64,000 nucleotides of DNA from Weeksella massiliensis (GCA_000751595.1 CCMH01000006.1:124001-188000), one strand, 5' to 3'. Shown: positions 53,405 to 63,163, counted from the stretch's first letter. The notes: generated by a model from the letters alone, not told the origin. Program-made: numbers and translations.

Positions 53405-56400
53405 ATGAAGAGAAAAATTGTAAAATTAAGTTTACTCCTATTTCTAGGATTTGGGACGTATGCTTTTGGACAGACACAGGGTCGCGTAGAAGACGACAAT
53501 GGTCTGCCAGAAGATGATGTTGAAGTTCGTATTAAAGGTACAAATACCGTATCTTATACTGATGAAAACGGCAACTTTGAGATTGATGCGAAAATAGGCG
53601 ACACTCTAATCATTAACAATCAAGAATTCTTAGTAACCTCTACAACGCTAGGAAATCTTAAATTAAGATCTAGTTCTAATACTATAGATTTAGATGAATT
53701 AATAGTTGTTGCCTATGGTGTAGAAAAGAAAGAAAATGTTGTCGGCTCTAATTCTGTTATTAAACAAGAGCAAATCGAAAACCGAGTAGTATCCAATGTA
53801 GCTAAAGTATTAGAAGGTTCTTCTCCTGGTGTTCAGGTTTCTACGGGATCCGGACAACCTGGAAGTGGTTTAAGTGTTAGAATTAGAGGAAACTCTTCTT
53901 ATAACTTATCTAACAGCCCTTTATATGTTGTTGACGGAGCCATTTATACAGGGAGTATCTCTGACCTAAACCCTAATGATATTGAGTCAATAAATATTCT
54001 TAAAGATGCCGCATCTACTTCTCTCTACGGAGCTTCTGCTGCAAACGGAGTGGTAATGATTACAACAAAGAAAGGAAGAAAAGGAAAAGGTTCTTTTAAC
54101 TTTAGCGCTTATTCTGGTGTAGTAAGTCGCGGAATTAAAGAGTATGAAAGAATTGGTAGTAAGGAATATTACGTTATGGCTTGGGAAGCAATGCGAAACG
54201 GTTATCTTACCACCAATCCTAACGCATCTTTAGAGCAAGCAAATGCTTATGCATCTGGAGCACTAATTAAAGATAATCTAAAAAATAACATTTATAATGT
54301 AGACAATAATCTATTAGTTGTTGATGGAATTTTTAATCCGAATGCAAGCTTACTCTACAATGACTTCGATTGGAATAAATACCTCAACAAAACAGGACAA
54401 GTGAATAGATATGATTTAAACTATGGCGCTTCAACTGATAATTCTAACTTTTTTGCTTCTTTTGGATATAATAATGAAGGAGGTTATGTAATTAAATCTG
54501 ATTTTGAACGGTATACAGCTCGAGCATCTGCTGACAGTCAAGTAACTGATTGGTTGAAACTTGGAGTAAACCTTAGTGGATCGAAAATTAAAAGTAAATT
54601 AGCAGAAGATAGTGAAGGATCCTCATACATTAATCCATTTTTCTTTACGCGCTCTATAGGTCCTATTTATTCTCCTTTTTACTATGACAAAACAGGTAAT
54701 CAAATGTATGATGATGACGGTAATTTAGTATATGATGGAGTACTTACGCGTGGTCGTGGCTCTGGTGCTCATAGCGGACGTAATGTTATACAAGAAACTC
54801 TACTAAATGATGTTTTGTTCACTGCAGAGTCTATAAACTCTCGATTCTTTACAGAATTAAAATTAGCTAAAGGCTTGACATTTACAAGTAACGCTACCTA
54901 CGATTATCGAAACCAAAATAACAGAAAATACACAAACAAAGTTATTGGAGATGCATCAGGTACTGGAGCTTTATCAAATGAATTATATAAATATACAGGC
55001 ACTACAATAAATCAAATACTTAACTATAACACTTCATTTGATAATCACAATTTCAATATTCTAGTTGGGCACGAATCATATGAATATGGATATGAGTACC
55101 AATATCATCGTAAGATAATGGAAAAAGTTTCGAACAATTATGAGTTTGCTAACTTTGTTCTAACCACAAGCCAAACAGGGAATAGTAATAAAGTAAGAAA
55201 AGAGTCTTGGTTCAGCCGATTAAATTATGATTTTAATAGTAAATACTTAGTTTCTTTATCGTTAAGAAATGATAAATCTTCTCGATTTTCAAAGGATAAT
55301 AACTCAGGTACTTTTTGGTCTGCAGGTGCAGGATGGAATATCCATAGAGAAGACTTTTTGTCTCATAACTCAAATGTTAGTCAACTAAAACTTCGCTCTT
55401 CATATGGACAAGTAGGAAATGATGGTGGAAATGGCACCGCTCCTGGGTGGCAAGCTGATCGCAACTTATACTCACTTAGTTATGATAATGCAGAGGAACC
55501 TGGAATCTATATTACACAACAAGGAAATCCTGATTTAACATGGGAGTCTAACAACCAGTTTGATGTTGCATTAGAATTCGGATTCTTCCAAAATCGTATT
55601 TCGGGAATTGTAGAATATTTTGATAGGAGAACAGAAAATATGATCTTCCGTGTACCAACACCAGGCTCTGCAGGTGTACCTAATAACGGTATATTTAAAA
55701 ATATTGGTACTATGAAAAATAGCGGATGGGAGTTTGGGTTAAACTTAGGATTAATTAAAAATGAAGAATTTGAGTGGAATTTGAGTTTAGCAGCTACCCT
55801 ATATGACACTGAAATGATAAAAATGCCAGATGATCAAGAAGAAATAATTAGTAATAGTCAACGATTAGCAAAAGGACATTCTCCATACGATTTTTGGCTA
55901 CGTCAATGGTATGGTGTAGATCCAACAGATGGCGCACCTTTGTATATCCAAGATCCTAAAATAAAAGCCAACGCCGAAACTCGCACAATGGCTGATGGGA
56001 CAATTGTTACAACAAACCATAACAATGCTCTTTACGATTATTCAGGATCTGCGATACCTGATGTTGGTGGATATTTCAGCACAGAATTCAAATACAATGG
56101 TTTCTATCTAAATGCACTATTCACTTATCAAATTGGAGGAAAAATATATGATTCTAACTATGCCTCGCTAATGGGATCATATGCAGAAGGTAAAGCAATG
56201 CATATTGACATGCTAAATGCTTGGAAAAAACCAGGTGATATTACGAATGTACCTATTGTGAGCTCACAGAATACTTCAGCAGCAGGAGCTGTTTCTAGCA
56301 GATGGCTAGTAGATGCGGATTATTTAGCCTTAAAGAACGCACAATTTGGATATACATTTAAGCAAGATGACATCAAAAACTTAGGCATAACTGCACTGAA

Positions 56401-56539
56401 AGTTTTTGTTAGTGGAGAAAACTTATTCTCAGCAACTAAAAGGAAAGGTCTAGAACCTGCTCAATCTTTTAACGGACATACTTCTTATCGTTACACACCA
56501 TCTAGGATTGTAGCATTAGGACTCAATGTTTCATTCTAA
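53405..56539 (+). CDS. SusC/RagA-family TonB-linked outer-membrane transporter
   Basis: 1044 residues. A signal peptide (ending YAFG) is followed by a carboxypeptidase-regulatory-like domain (about 25-90), the plug (VVAYGVEKKENVVGS, ILKDAASTSLYGASAANGV) and a 22-stranded barrel to the C-terminus (ending GLNVSF). It imports ligands, often glycans or peptides, with its SusD partner 12 bases downstream. No glycosidase, peptidase or sensor gene is attached. Codon use looks more AGA/ATA-rich than in neighbours. Confidence 0.93.
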   Translation: MKRKIVKLSLLLFLGFGTYAFGQTQGRVEDDNGLPEDDVEVRIKGTNTVSYTDENGNFEIDAKIGDTLIINNQEFLVTSTTLGNLKLRSSSNTIDLDELIVVAYGVEKKENVVGSNSVIKQEQIENRVVSNVAKVLEGSSPGVQVSTGSGQPGSGLSVRIRGNSSYNLSNSPLYVVDGAIYTGSISDLNPNDIESINILKDAASTSLYGASAANGVVMITTKKGRKGKGSFNFSAYSGVVSRGIKEYERIGSKEYYVMAWEAMRNGYLTTNPNASLEQANAYASGALIKDNLKNNIYNVDNNLLVVDGIFNPNASLLYNDFDWNKYLNKTGQVNRYDLNYGASTDNSNFFASFGYNNEGGYVIKSDFERYTARASADSQVTDWLKLGVNLSGSKIKSKLAEDSEGSSYINPFFFTRSIGPIYSPFYYDKTGNQMYDDDGNLVYDGVLTRGRGSGAHSGRNVIQETLLNDVLFTAESINSRFFTELKLAKGLTFTSNATYDYRNQNNRKYTNKVIGDASGTGALSNELYKYTGTTINQILNYNTSFDNHNFNILVGHESYEYGYEYQYHRKIMEKVSNNYEFANFVLTTSQTGNSNKVRKESWFSRLNYDFNSKYLVSLSLRNDKSSRFSKDNNSGTFWSAGAGWNIHREDFLSHNSNVSQLKLRSSYGQVGNDGGNGTAPGWQADRNLYSLSYDNAEEPGIYITQQGNPDLTWESNNQFDVALEFGFFQNRISGIVEYFDRRTENMIFRVPTPGSAGVPNNGIFKNIGTMKNSGWEFGLNLGLIKNEEFEWNLSLAATLYDTEMIKMPDDQEEIISNSQRLAKGHSPYDFWLRQWYGVDPTDGAPLYIQDPKIKANAETRTMADGTIVTTNHNNALYDYSGSAIPDVGGYFSTEFKYNGFYLNALFTYQIGGKIYDSNYASLMGSYAEGKAMHIDMLNAWKKPGDITNVPIVSSQNTSAAGAVSSRWLVDADYLALKNAQFGYTFKQDDIKNLGITALKVFVSGENLFSATKRKGLEPAQSFNGHTSYRYTPSRIVALGLNVSF

Positions 56540-56551
56540 AAAATAAAAATC

Positions 56552-58042
56552 ATGAAAAAAATAAAAATCCTTACTTCAACTTTATTAGGCCTAAGCTTAC
56601 TATTAAGTAGCTGTTCAGATGACTATTTGGATACCGAGCCAACATCGTCTGTTAGTGAACAAGCTGCAATGTCAACAGCAGACAACTTGATAGCTGCTAT
56701 CAATGGAATGCATAGAAATATGTATAGTAGACAAAATAGTAGTCAAGGCCAAAACGGATACACTGCTCAATTAATCTTTTCTGATGTAATGGGAGATGAC
56801 CTCATCTTCCCGTCTACAGCAAATGGATGGTTTGTTTCTGTTATACGCTGGCAACACACTAATAATGAATCTGCTAGCGACATATCCTATCCATGGCTAT
56901 TTTGGTATTCAATGATTAAAAACTCTAATAATATTATTACATACGGTGAAAACGCTTCAGGTGATACTAATCTTAAAGAAAGTGCTATTGGACAAGCATA
57001 TGCTTATAGAGCTCTAAGCTTATTTCAGTTAGTACAAATATATGGTAAGCGGTATGTCGCAGGAGAAGCAAATGCAAATCTTGGAGTAATAATACGTCTT
57101 GATCCAACCGATATCGGACCAAAAGCAAGAGCTACTGTTGCAGAAGTGTATGAACAAATTTGGAAAGACTTGGACAAAGCGGAAGAACTTTTAGATGGTA
57201 AAGATCAACCAAACATTTCACATTTTAGTTTAGGTAATGTTAGAGGACTAAAAGCTCGTGTGGCGCTCGTACAACAAAATTATTCTAAAGCTGCACAATA
57301 TGCTGAACTAGCAAGAACGCCATTCAAACTAATGTCTCGCGAAGAATACAAAGAAGGTTTTAATAACTATAATAATCCAGAATGGATGTGGGGAATAAAA
57401 ATAGTAAGTGATCAAACGGATTATTTTGGGAACTTCCACGCATATATGTCGAGAAATTACAATTCTACCCAAATTCGTCAAGCACCAAAAGTAATGAATG
57501 TCAATCTATACAATGCATTTCCGAATTCGGATGTACGCAAAGAATTAGTTGACTCAACTGGGGAACATGCTTCACTAAAATTACCTTCGAACTATTCGAA
57601 GTTTCCTTATACATCACAAAAGTTCTTATCTCAATCTTTTTCAATTTCTTTAGGAGATGTCCCTTTTATGAGAGCTGCAGAAATGTATTTAATCGAAGCT
57701 GAAGCTAAATATAAACTAGGAAACGAAGCTGGTTCTAAACAAATCCTTAAAGAGCTAATACAAGCAAGAGATGATGAATTTAGCGACTTCACCAAAACAG
57801 GAGAAGAATACTATCAAGAAATTTTGCTTAATCGACGTCTAGAACTTTGGGGAGAAGGATTTAGATTTTTCGATCTAAAGCGTTTAGGCTTACCATTAAA
57901 TAGAAATGATGCAAATCAAAACGCCACTGTAATTAGTAATCTATACACAATAGAACCACACGACGTACGTTGGCAATGGTTAATCCCTAGGCAAGAAATC
58001 AATTCGAATTCCTTGATCGAACAGAACCCTACACAAGAATAA
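56552..58042 (+). CDS. SusD/RagB-family outer-membrane lipoprotein
   Basis: 496 residues. Lipobox LSSC (Cys21) with acidic residues right after (SDDYLDTEP), which in this phylum can act as a surface-export signal. TPR-like helices (GQAYAYRALSLFQLVQIYG) and the C-terminal family end (ELWGEGFRFFDLKRLGLPL; IPRQEI) are visible. It forms the ligand-binding lid over the SusC channel. The substrate cannot be told. Confidence 0.93.
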   Translation: MKKIKILTSTLLGLSLLLSSCSDDYLDTEPTSSVSEQAAMSTADNLIAAINGMHRNMYSRQNSSQGQNGYTAQLIFSDVMGDDLIFPSTANGWFVSVIRWQHTNNESASDISYPWLFWYSMIKNSNNIITYGENASGDTNLKESAIGQAYAYRALSLFQLVQIYGKRYVAGEANANLGVIIRLDPTDIGPKARATVAEVYEQIWKDLDKAEELLDGKDQPNISHFSLGNVRGLKARVALVQQNYSKAAQYAELARTPFKLMSREEYKEGFNNYNNPEWMWGIKIVSDQTDYFGNFHAYMSRNYNSTQIRQAPKVMNVNLYNAFPNSDVRKELVDSTGEHASLKLPSNYSKFPYTSQKFLSQSFSISLGDVPFMRAAEMYLIEAEAKYKLGNEAGSKQILKELIQARDDEFSDFTKTGEEYYQEILLNRRLELWGEGFRFFDLKRLGLPLNRNDANQNATVISNLYTIEPHDVRWQWLIPRQEINSNSLIEQNPTQE

Positions 58043-58056
58043 TATTAACATTTTCT

Positions 58057-58089
58057 TAGAGACTGTCTTAATAGACAGTCTCTTTTTTT
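58057..58089 (+). terminator. terminator of the susCD-like pair
   Basis: AGAGACTGTCT pairs with AGACAGTCTCT around TAAT, followed by eight T's, 14 bases after the stop. The following 58090-58250 holds no gene; it is A/T-rich with no clear motif. Confidence 0.9.
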
Positions 58090-58250
58090 TATATTATAAA
58101 ACATAATAGTAACTACATCATTATAATGAAAATTATCCATACCATTCTTTTCTTTTATTAATCCAAAAAATATATTGAGTTTATATCTAATAAATAAAAG
58201 AAATGTTGTCTTTTTTTAATACTTTTGAAGCATTATGTTAACAATTTTTT

Positions 58251-59176
58251 ATGAAAAAAATTAGCTTAATTACTCCTGTTTTTAATGAAGAACAAGCTTT
58301 ACCTATCTACCGCGAAGCATTGAACTTATTTAAAAAAATCATTAGAGAAATATATAATAGAGTGGGTAATTATTGATGACGGAAGCACAGATGCCACCCC
58401 TACAATTATAAGTGATTATGCTGATAATTCTGACGATATAACTTCACTTATTTTTTCTCGAAATTTCGGAAAAGAAGCAGCATTGTTTGCAGGCTTAGAA
58501 GCCTCTACGGGAGATATTGTTATCCCGATGGATATCGATTTGCAAGATCCTTTCGACGTAATTTTTGATATGATTAAATGTTACGAAAACGGAGCTGATG
58601 TCGTCCTCGCAAAAAGAACCAATAGAGATTCTGATAGTAAATTTAAAAGAATGTCTGCTCTTTGGTTTTATAGACTTAATAACAAAATGTCTTCTTTACG
58701 TTTAGAAGAAAATGTAGGGGATTTTCGCTTAATGAATCGACAAGTTGTCGATGAAATCATTCGTTTGCAAGAAAACCAATTGTTTATGAAAGGGTTAGTC
58801 TTGGGTAGGATTCCAAACAGCTATTGTTACATACGAACGCCCAATACGCTCTGGAGGACAAACAAAGTTTAATTTTTTTAAGTTGTGGAATTTAGCCATC
58901 GAAGGAATTACCTCTTTCTCTACGATTCCGCTAAAAGTTTGGCTCTATTTCGGTGGGATAACTTCTTTAACCTCTTTCCTTTTCGGACTGAAAATTATTT
59001 TTGAAAAAATATTCTTAGGCATTTCCGTGTCTGGTTATGCCTCTATAATGGTAACTATTTTATTTTTCGGAGGTGTACAATTAATTGGAATTGGAGTTTT
59101 AGGAGAGTACATCGGCAGAACTTATTTAGAAACTAAACGCAGACCTAAATATATCATCAGAAAAAAAATCAACTAA
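58251..59176 (+). pseudogene. GtrB/DPM-like family 2 glycosyltransferase, two frameshifts
   Basis: Three frames together give a normal polyprenyl-phosphate glycosyltransferase of about 308 codons. Segment 1 (58251 to about 58338) has KISLITPVFNEEQALP. Segment 2 (to about 58798) has EWVIIDDGSTDATP, SRNFGKEAALFAGLE and the metal site DIDLQDP. Segment 3 (to 59176) has SWVGFQTAIVTYERP and two membrane helices ending GEYIGRTYLETKRRP. The first shift is at A7 (58332-58338): six A's would restore the frame. The second is at 58797-58801, where one extra TC would restore GTC TCT TGG. It is probably inactive, unless phase-variable or a sequencing error. It is followed by a GtrII-type gene. Confidence 0.85.
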
Positions 59177-59179
59177 CCA

Positions 59180-60706
59180 ATGGATCATTACACAAATCAA
59201 TCGACTGAAAAAGAACAATTACTTTATATAAAATTTTATAAGACCATCAAGAAATCCTTAGAAGAATTAACCTTTCTACATCTCGCAATTATTGTTGCCG
59301 TATTTTCTTTTCTGTATGTGCTTCCTATCATCTTAACCAATACTTTTTACATCGATGATATGAACCGTACGGTTTTTGGGTACGACTGGGACAGAGATGC
59401 ACGATTTATTTCTTCTAAAATTATGCATCTCCTTTCATTCCAAAAAGACATTGTTTATAGCGGTTATCCCTTTAGTAATATTTTTAGTAGTTTTCTCTTG
59501 GCTTTTTCTGGCTTCCTGCTATGTTATTCAATCGGGATTCGCCATAAAGCATTCCTTTTCATAGGCTCGTTATTGTTACTTACTTGCCCATTTTTATTAG
59601 AGATTTTATGGTATAAATTCGACAGCCTTCCTATTTCACTATCCTTATTTTTTGCAGTATTTCCGTTCGTGTTTTACAATAAACCAATAAAATTTGGGAT
59701 AGTTAGTGCATTCTCTTTGTTTCTGATTTTTGGATTGTACCAAACAACAGCTTTTAGCTATTCTATTATCCTAACATTTTTCTCTATAAAATACATCTGG
59801 AAAAAAGAGTATAAAACAGTTATTATGAATGGATTAATTGGAGTTATATCGTTTGTCATAAGTTTCGTTTGCCATTCTGAGTTGGTGAAAATTTTAGAAA
59901 TTCAAATTATTGATGAACAACGTTCTGAGTTTATTTTCAATCAGCCCAATTTTTCTTTCTTATTAAAAGAACGTTTTGAAGGTTTTAAAGTTTTATTCTA
60001 TGCATTATACACCTCTTCTTATAAATTTTTAATCGGATTTTTACTGGTATTTGTATGTGTTGGTATTATCTCTTTATTAATAAAAACCAAATTAACTTTA
60101 GAACGCTGCATTCAATTAATCATAATTGTAGGGTTAGTATTTTTCGCAATCTTATTAGCCATCGGAATTAATCTATTTGTCATGGATTTTCGCTGGGAAC
60201 CAAGAGCCATGATTGGCTACGCTTTCTTGTTTTATGCCACTCTTTTCGCCATCTATTATATTCCTAAATACAAATCAATCATTGCATTTATTGCTTTTAC
60301 ACCCATAGTATATTATTCATTTCTCATCAGCTCTCAGACAGGTGTTTTTATTAAAAATCAAGAAGAATTTTCAGATTTTGTCATTAATCAAATCTCTACA
60401 GAAGTAATGAAATATGACCACTTGAAACTGGTGATCAACGGTGAAATAAAAAATGCAGAAAGAAATAGAACCGTAAATTATGACGTTTTACCAATCACCA
60501 TCAAATTAGCTCCTAAATACGAAAATTATTCTTGGTACTGGGGAAGAGTCCGAATGAATAAGTTTGGAATTTTTTCGGATGAATTTGTGGATCAAAAAGA
60601 AAGAGAAGAAGTACTTTCCTCTTATGAGTCTTTGCCTCTCATTCAATCAAATTCTATTTATGAATTGCGCATCAAAGAACCATATGCTGTTGTGAAGTTT
60701 AAATAA
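59180..60706 (+). CDS. GtrII-like glucosyltransferase membrane protein
   Basis: 508 residues, about ten membrane helices with a large C-terminal periplasmic part. The early loop FYIDDMNRTVFGYDWDRDARF resembles the GtrII family, whose acidic DD residues bind the lipid-linked sugar. In Shigella phages such proteins transfer glucose from undecaprenyl-P-glucose to O-antigen, with GtrB making the donor and GtrA flipping it. Here the GtrB-like gene is broken and no GtrA is present, so the enzyme may be idle or use another donor. Very A/T-rich. Confidence 0.75.
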   Translation: MDHYTNQSTEKEQLLYIKFYKTIKKSLEELTFLHLAIIVAVFSFLYVLPIILTNTFYIDDMNRTVFGYDWDRDARFISSKIMHLLSFQKDIVYSGYPFSNIFSSFLLAFSGFLLCYSIGIRHKAFLFIGSLLLLTCPFLLEILWYKFDSLPISLSLFFAVFPFVFYNKPIKFGIVSAFSLFLIFGLYQTTAFSYSIILTFFSIKYIWKKEYKTVIMNGLIGVISFVISFVCHSELVKILEIQIIDEQRSEFIFNQPNFSFLLKERFEGFKVLFYALYTSSYKFLIGFLLVFVCVGIISLLIKTKLTLERCIQLIIIVGLVFFAILLAIGINLFVMDFRWEPRAMIGYAFLFYATLFAIYYIPKYKSIIAFIAFTPIVYYSFLISSQTGVFIKNQEEFSDFVINQISTEVMKYDHLKLVINGEIKNAERNRTVNYDVLPITIKLAPKYENYSWYWGRVRMNKFGIFSDEFVDQKEREEVLSSYESLPLIQSNSIYELRIKEPYAVVKFK

Positions 60707-60716
60707 ATATCAAAGC

Positions 60717-60750
60717 AAGATTTAGATTCTGATAAGGGTCTAAATCTTTC
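60717..60750. terminator. weak terminator-like hairpin
   Basis: AAGATTTAGA pairs perfectly with TCTAAATCTT (10 bp), 10 bases after the GtrII-like stop and 18 before the corA stop. The T-run is poor, so strength is uncertain. Confidence 0.5.
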
Positions 60751-60768
60751 ATCAATATTTTTTTCATA

Positions 60769-61725
60769 CTATAAAATACGTTTCTTTTTAAACCAAAAAT
60801 AGATAAAAACAACAATGGCAATCATCGCAATTAAACAAATCGGATAGCCATATTTATAAGCCAATTCGGGCATATAATCGAAATTCATCCCGTACACACC
60901 AACCACAAAAGTTAAGGGTAAGAAAAATGCCGAAAAAATCGTCAATAACTTCATGATATCATTGGTTTTTTGATTGGATACTGACATGAAAATCGTAATC
61001 AAGTTTTGAATATCATCTAAAATCTGAGAATAAAAATGCAGATATTTCTGACTCAATTCTCGTAAATCTTGCAATTGACTCGAATTCTTCTGGAAAATCG
61101 CCAACTCTTTTATTGCATCATCCATCAAACTCAGAATTTTCTTGCACGACGAAGCTTCTCGCTTCAACTGAAAAATTTCCTTCAACGTAATTTTATTCGA
61201 TTTATCCGAGAAAACAATCGTCTCGAAAGTATCAATCTTTTCCATCATCTTCTCGCCCGGCAATTGATAAGACAACAAGGTTTGTCGCAAAATATAATAC
61301 AACAACAACTTCGAATTAATTTTTTGCTGATCCTTGTTTTTCATCAAACAAACTTCCTTGGCCTCGTCCAGTAAATTGGTTTGTTTTTGATGAATGGTTA
61401 AAACAATATTCTGGTTGAAATAAATCCCAATTTTATGACTGAATTCGCGCACAATATTTTGGTATTGATGTTTATCTTTCCCATAAAATCGAACCAAAAG
61501 AAAAGAAATCGAAACATCAGATTCAAATTTTGGCAAGTGACCAGGCTCTAAATTATCCGCTAAAGTAAAGCGATTGAACTGATAAACTTTGGCCAAATCT
61601 TCTAATTCTTCTTTGGTAGGATTCTCTAAGTCGATCCATTTTAGGGTTGGGTTTTCGAACAAAATCGATTGCATAAGCGACAAATCTTCTCGGAAGTTAG
61701 AAAATTCGCTCCACTTTCCTACCAT
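60769..61725 (-). CDS. corA: CorA-family Mg2+/Co2+ transporter
   Basis: 318 residues. A large cytoplasmic funnel domain is followed by two C-terminal membrane helices. The selectivity motif YGMNFDYMPE (GMN at 279-281) sits between them, and the end is KKKR-rich. CorA is a homopentameric magnesium channel of the inner membrane. The start is the ATG at 61725, but codon 18 (61674) is also possible. Divergent from tyrS. Confidence 0.92.
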   Translation of the reverse strand: MVGKWSEFSNFREDLSLMQSILFENPTLKWIDLENPTKEELEDLAKVYQFNRFTLADNLEPGHLPKFESDVSISFLLVRFYGKDKHQYQNIVREFSHKIGIYFNQNIVLTIHQKQTNLLDEAKEVCLMKNKDQQKINSKLLLYYILRQTLLSYQLPGEKMMEKIDTFETIVFSDKSNKITLKEIFQLKREASSCKKILSLMDDAIKELAIFQKNSSQLQDLRELSQKYLHFYSQILDDIQNLITIFMSVSNQKTNDIMKLLTIFSAFFLPLTFVVGVYGMNFDYMPELAYKYGYPICLIAMIAIVVFIYFWFKKKRIL

Positions 61726-61753
61726 GATGCTAAAAAATTTGCAAGATATATTA

Positions 61754-61761
61754 TACCTTTG
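61754..61761 (+). promoter_or_regulatory. -7 box of tyrS
   Basis: TACCTTTG matches TAnnTTTG, 50 bases before the tyrS ATG. No well-spaced -33 TTG. Confidence 0.5.
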
Positions 61762-61811
61762 TCCGATAATTTTTTAAAGAGTATTTATAAAAACCTCCTT
61801 AGTAGAATAAA

Positions 61812-63110
61812 ATGAACAACCCGCTAATCGAAGAGTTAACATGGCGTGGACTTATCCACAACATCATGCCTGGTACAGCCGAACAACTAAACAAAGAAAT
61901 GACAACCGGTTATGTAGGTTTCGACCCAACCGCCGATTCGTTGCACGTTGGTAGTTTGGTGCCCATCTTTTTATTGGTGCATCTACAACGGCATGGCCAC
62001 CGCCCTGTCGCTTTGGTAGGAGGAGCAACCGGGATGATTGGTGACCCAACCGGGAAAAGCGCAGAACGCAATTTGCTCGATGAAGAAACCTTAGAAAAAT
62101 ACGTTAACGGAATAAAAGCTCAACTTGCTCGTTTCCTCGATTTTGATGGTCGAAATGGAAATTCTGCAATCTTAGTTAACAATTACGATTGGATGAAAGA
62201 TTTCTCGTTCATCGATTTTGTGCGCAACGTCGGGAAACATCTTACCGTGAATTATATGATGGCAAAAGACTCTGTGAAATCGCGCCTTTCTGCCGAATCC
62301 AATGTCGGAATGTCTTTTACCGAATTTACCTATCAGTTGATTCAAGGATATGATTATCTCCACTTGTACAAAAAACTCGACGCGAAATTACAAATGGGAG
62401 GATCTGATCAGTGGGGAAATATCACCACCGGAACAGAACTTATTCGCCGTACCGTACAAGGAGAAGCCTTTGCTTTTACTTGTCCTTTGACCACAAAAGC
62501 AGACGGAACAAAATTCGGAAAATCAGAAGGTGGAGAAAATATTTGGTTGGATAAAAAAAGAACATCGCCTTATAAATTCTATCAATTTTGGCTCAATCAA
62601 GCCGATGCTGATTGCGAAAAATATATCAAAATTTATACATTTCTCGATAAAGAAACCATCGACGATCTTATCGAACATCATCGAAAAGAACCTCATCTAC
62701 GCGAGCTTCAACGCAAATTAGCAACCGAAATCACCATCATGGTTCATGGGGTTGATGAGCTTCATAAAGCCGAAAAAGCATCGCAAGTATTGTTTGGGAA
62801 ATCTACCTCAGAAGATCTAAAAAGCTTAGATGCCGACACTTTCCTATCGGTTTTCGAGGGCGTTCCGCAAGCAACAATCGCCAAAGAAGACTTAGAAAAC
62901 GGTTTAGCAATTGTCGATGTGTTGGTAGAAAAATCAGGTTTCCTAAAATCGAATTCAGAAGCGAGAAGAGAATTAGCAGCCAATGCTATTTCGGTGAATA
63001 AAGAAAAAATTACCGATGAATTTGTCCTCGATTCTTCTCACCTAATTGCTGACAATTACGTGCTGTTGCAAAAAGGAAAGAAAAACTATTTCATCCTACT
63101 TGTAGAATAA
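61812..63110 (+). CDS. tyrS: tyrosyl-tRNA synthetase
   Basis: 432 residues, class I. The HIGH-like motif is SLHVGSL within GFDPTADSLHVGSL (about residue 45), followed by GMIGDPTGKSAER. The KMSKS-like motif is KFGKSEGG (near 236). The C-terminal S4-like domain ends with NYFILLVE. It charges tRNA-Tyr. The octamer ATCCTACC overlaps its last base and is followed by a terminator. Confidence 0.96.
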   Translation: MNNPLIEELTWRGLIHNIMPGTAEQLNKEMTTGYVGFDPTADSLHVGSLVPIFLLVHLQRHGHRPVALVGGATGMIGDPTGKSAERNLLDEETLEKYVNGIKAQLARFLDFDGRNGNSAILVNNYDWMKDFSFIDFVRNVGKHLTVNYMMAKDSVKSRLSAESNVGMSFTEFTYQLIQGYDYLHLYKKLDAKLQMGGSDQWGNITTGTELIRRTVQGEAFAFTCPLTTKADGTKFGKSEGGENIWLDKKRTSPYKFYQFWLNQADADCEKYIKIYTFLDKETIDDLIEHHRKEPHLRELQRKLATEITIMVHGVDELHKAEKASQVLFGKSTSEDLKSLDADTFLSVFEGVPQATIAKEDLENGLAIVDVLVEKSGFLKSNSEARRELAANAISVNKEKITDEFVLDSSHLIADNYVLLQKGKKNYFILLVE

Positions 63111-63132
63111 TCCTACCCCAAAAATACAACGT

Positions 63133-63163
63133 AAAAACTCATCCTTTGTGGTGAGTTTTTTTT
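63133..63163 (+). terminator. terminator of tyrS
   Basis: AAAACTCA pairs with TGAGTTTT, followed by T's, between ATCCTACC (63110-63117) and GTAGGAT (63170-63176). Confidence 0.78.

Noticed and set aside
53320-53517. 65-residue plus-strand frame between the epimerase and the SusC-like gene
   Set aside because: It overlaps both starts, begins with TTG and resembles no protein; the SusC signal peptide lies in another frame.
58251-59176. Three separate small genes instead of one broken glycosyltransferase
   Set aside because: The motifs continue in order across the frames, and the breaks fall at slippage-prone repeats.
3585-63117. Octamer as a Chi site
   Set aside because: Chi sites are strand-biased relative to replication; the 10:9 split here argues against it, though one window cannot settle it.
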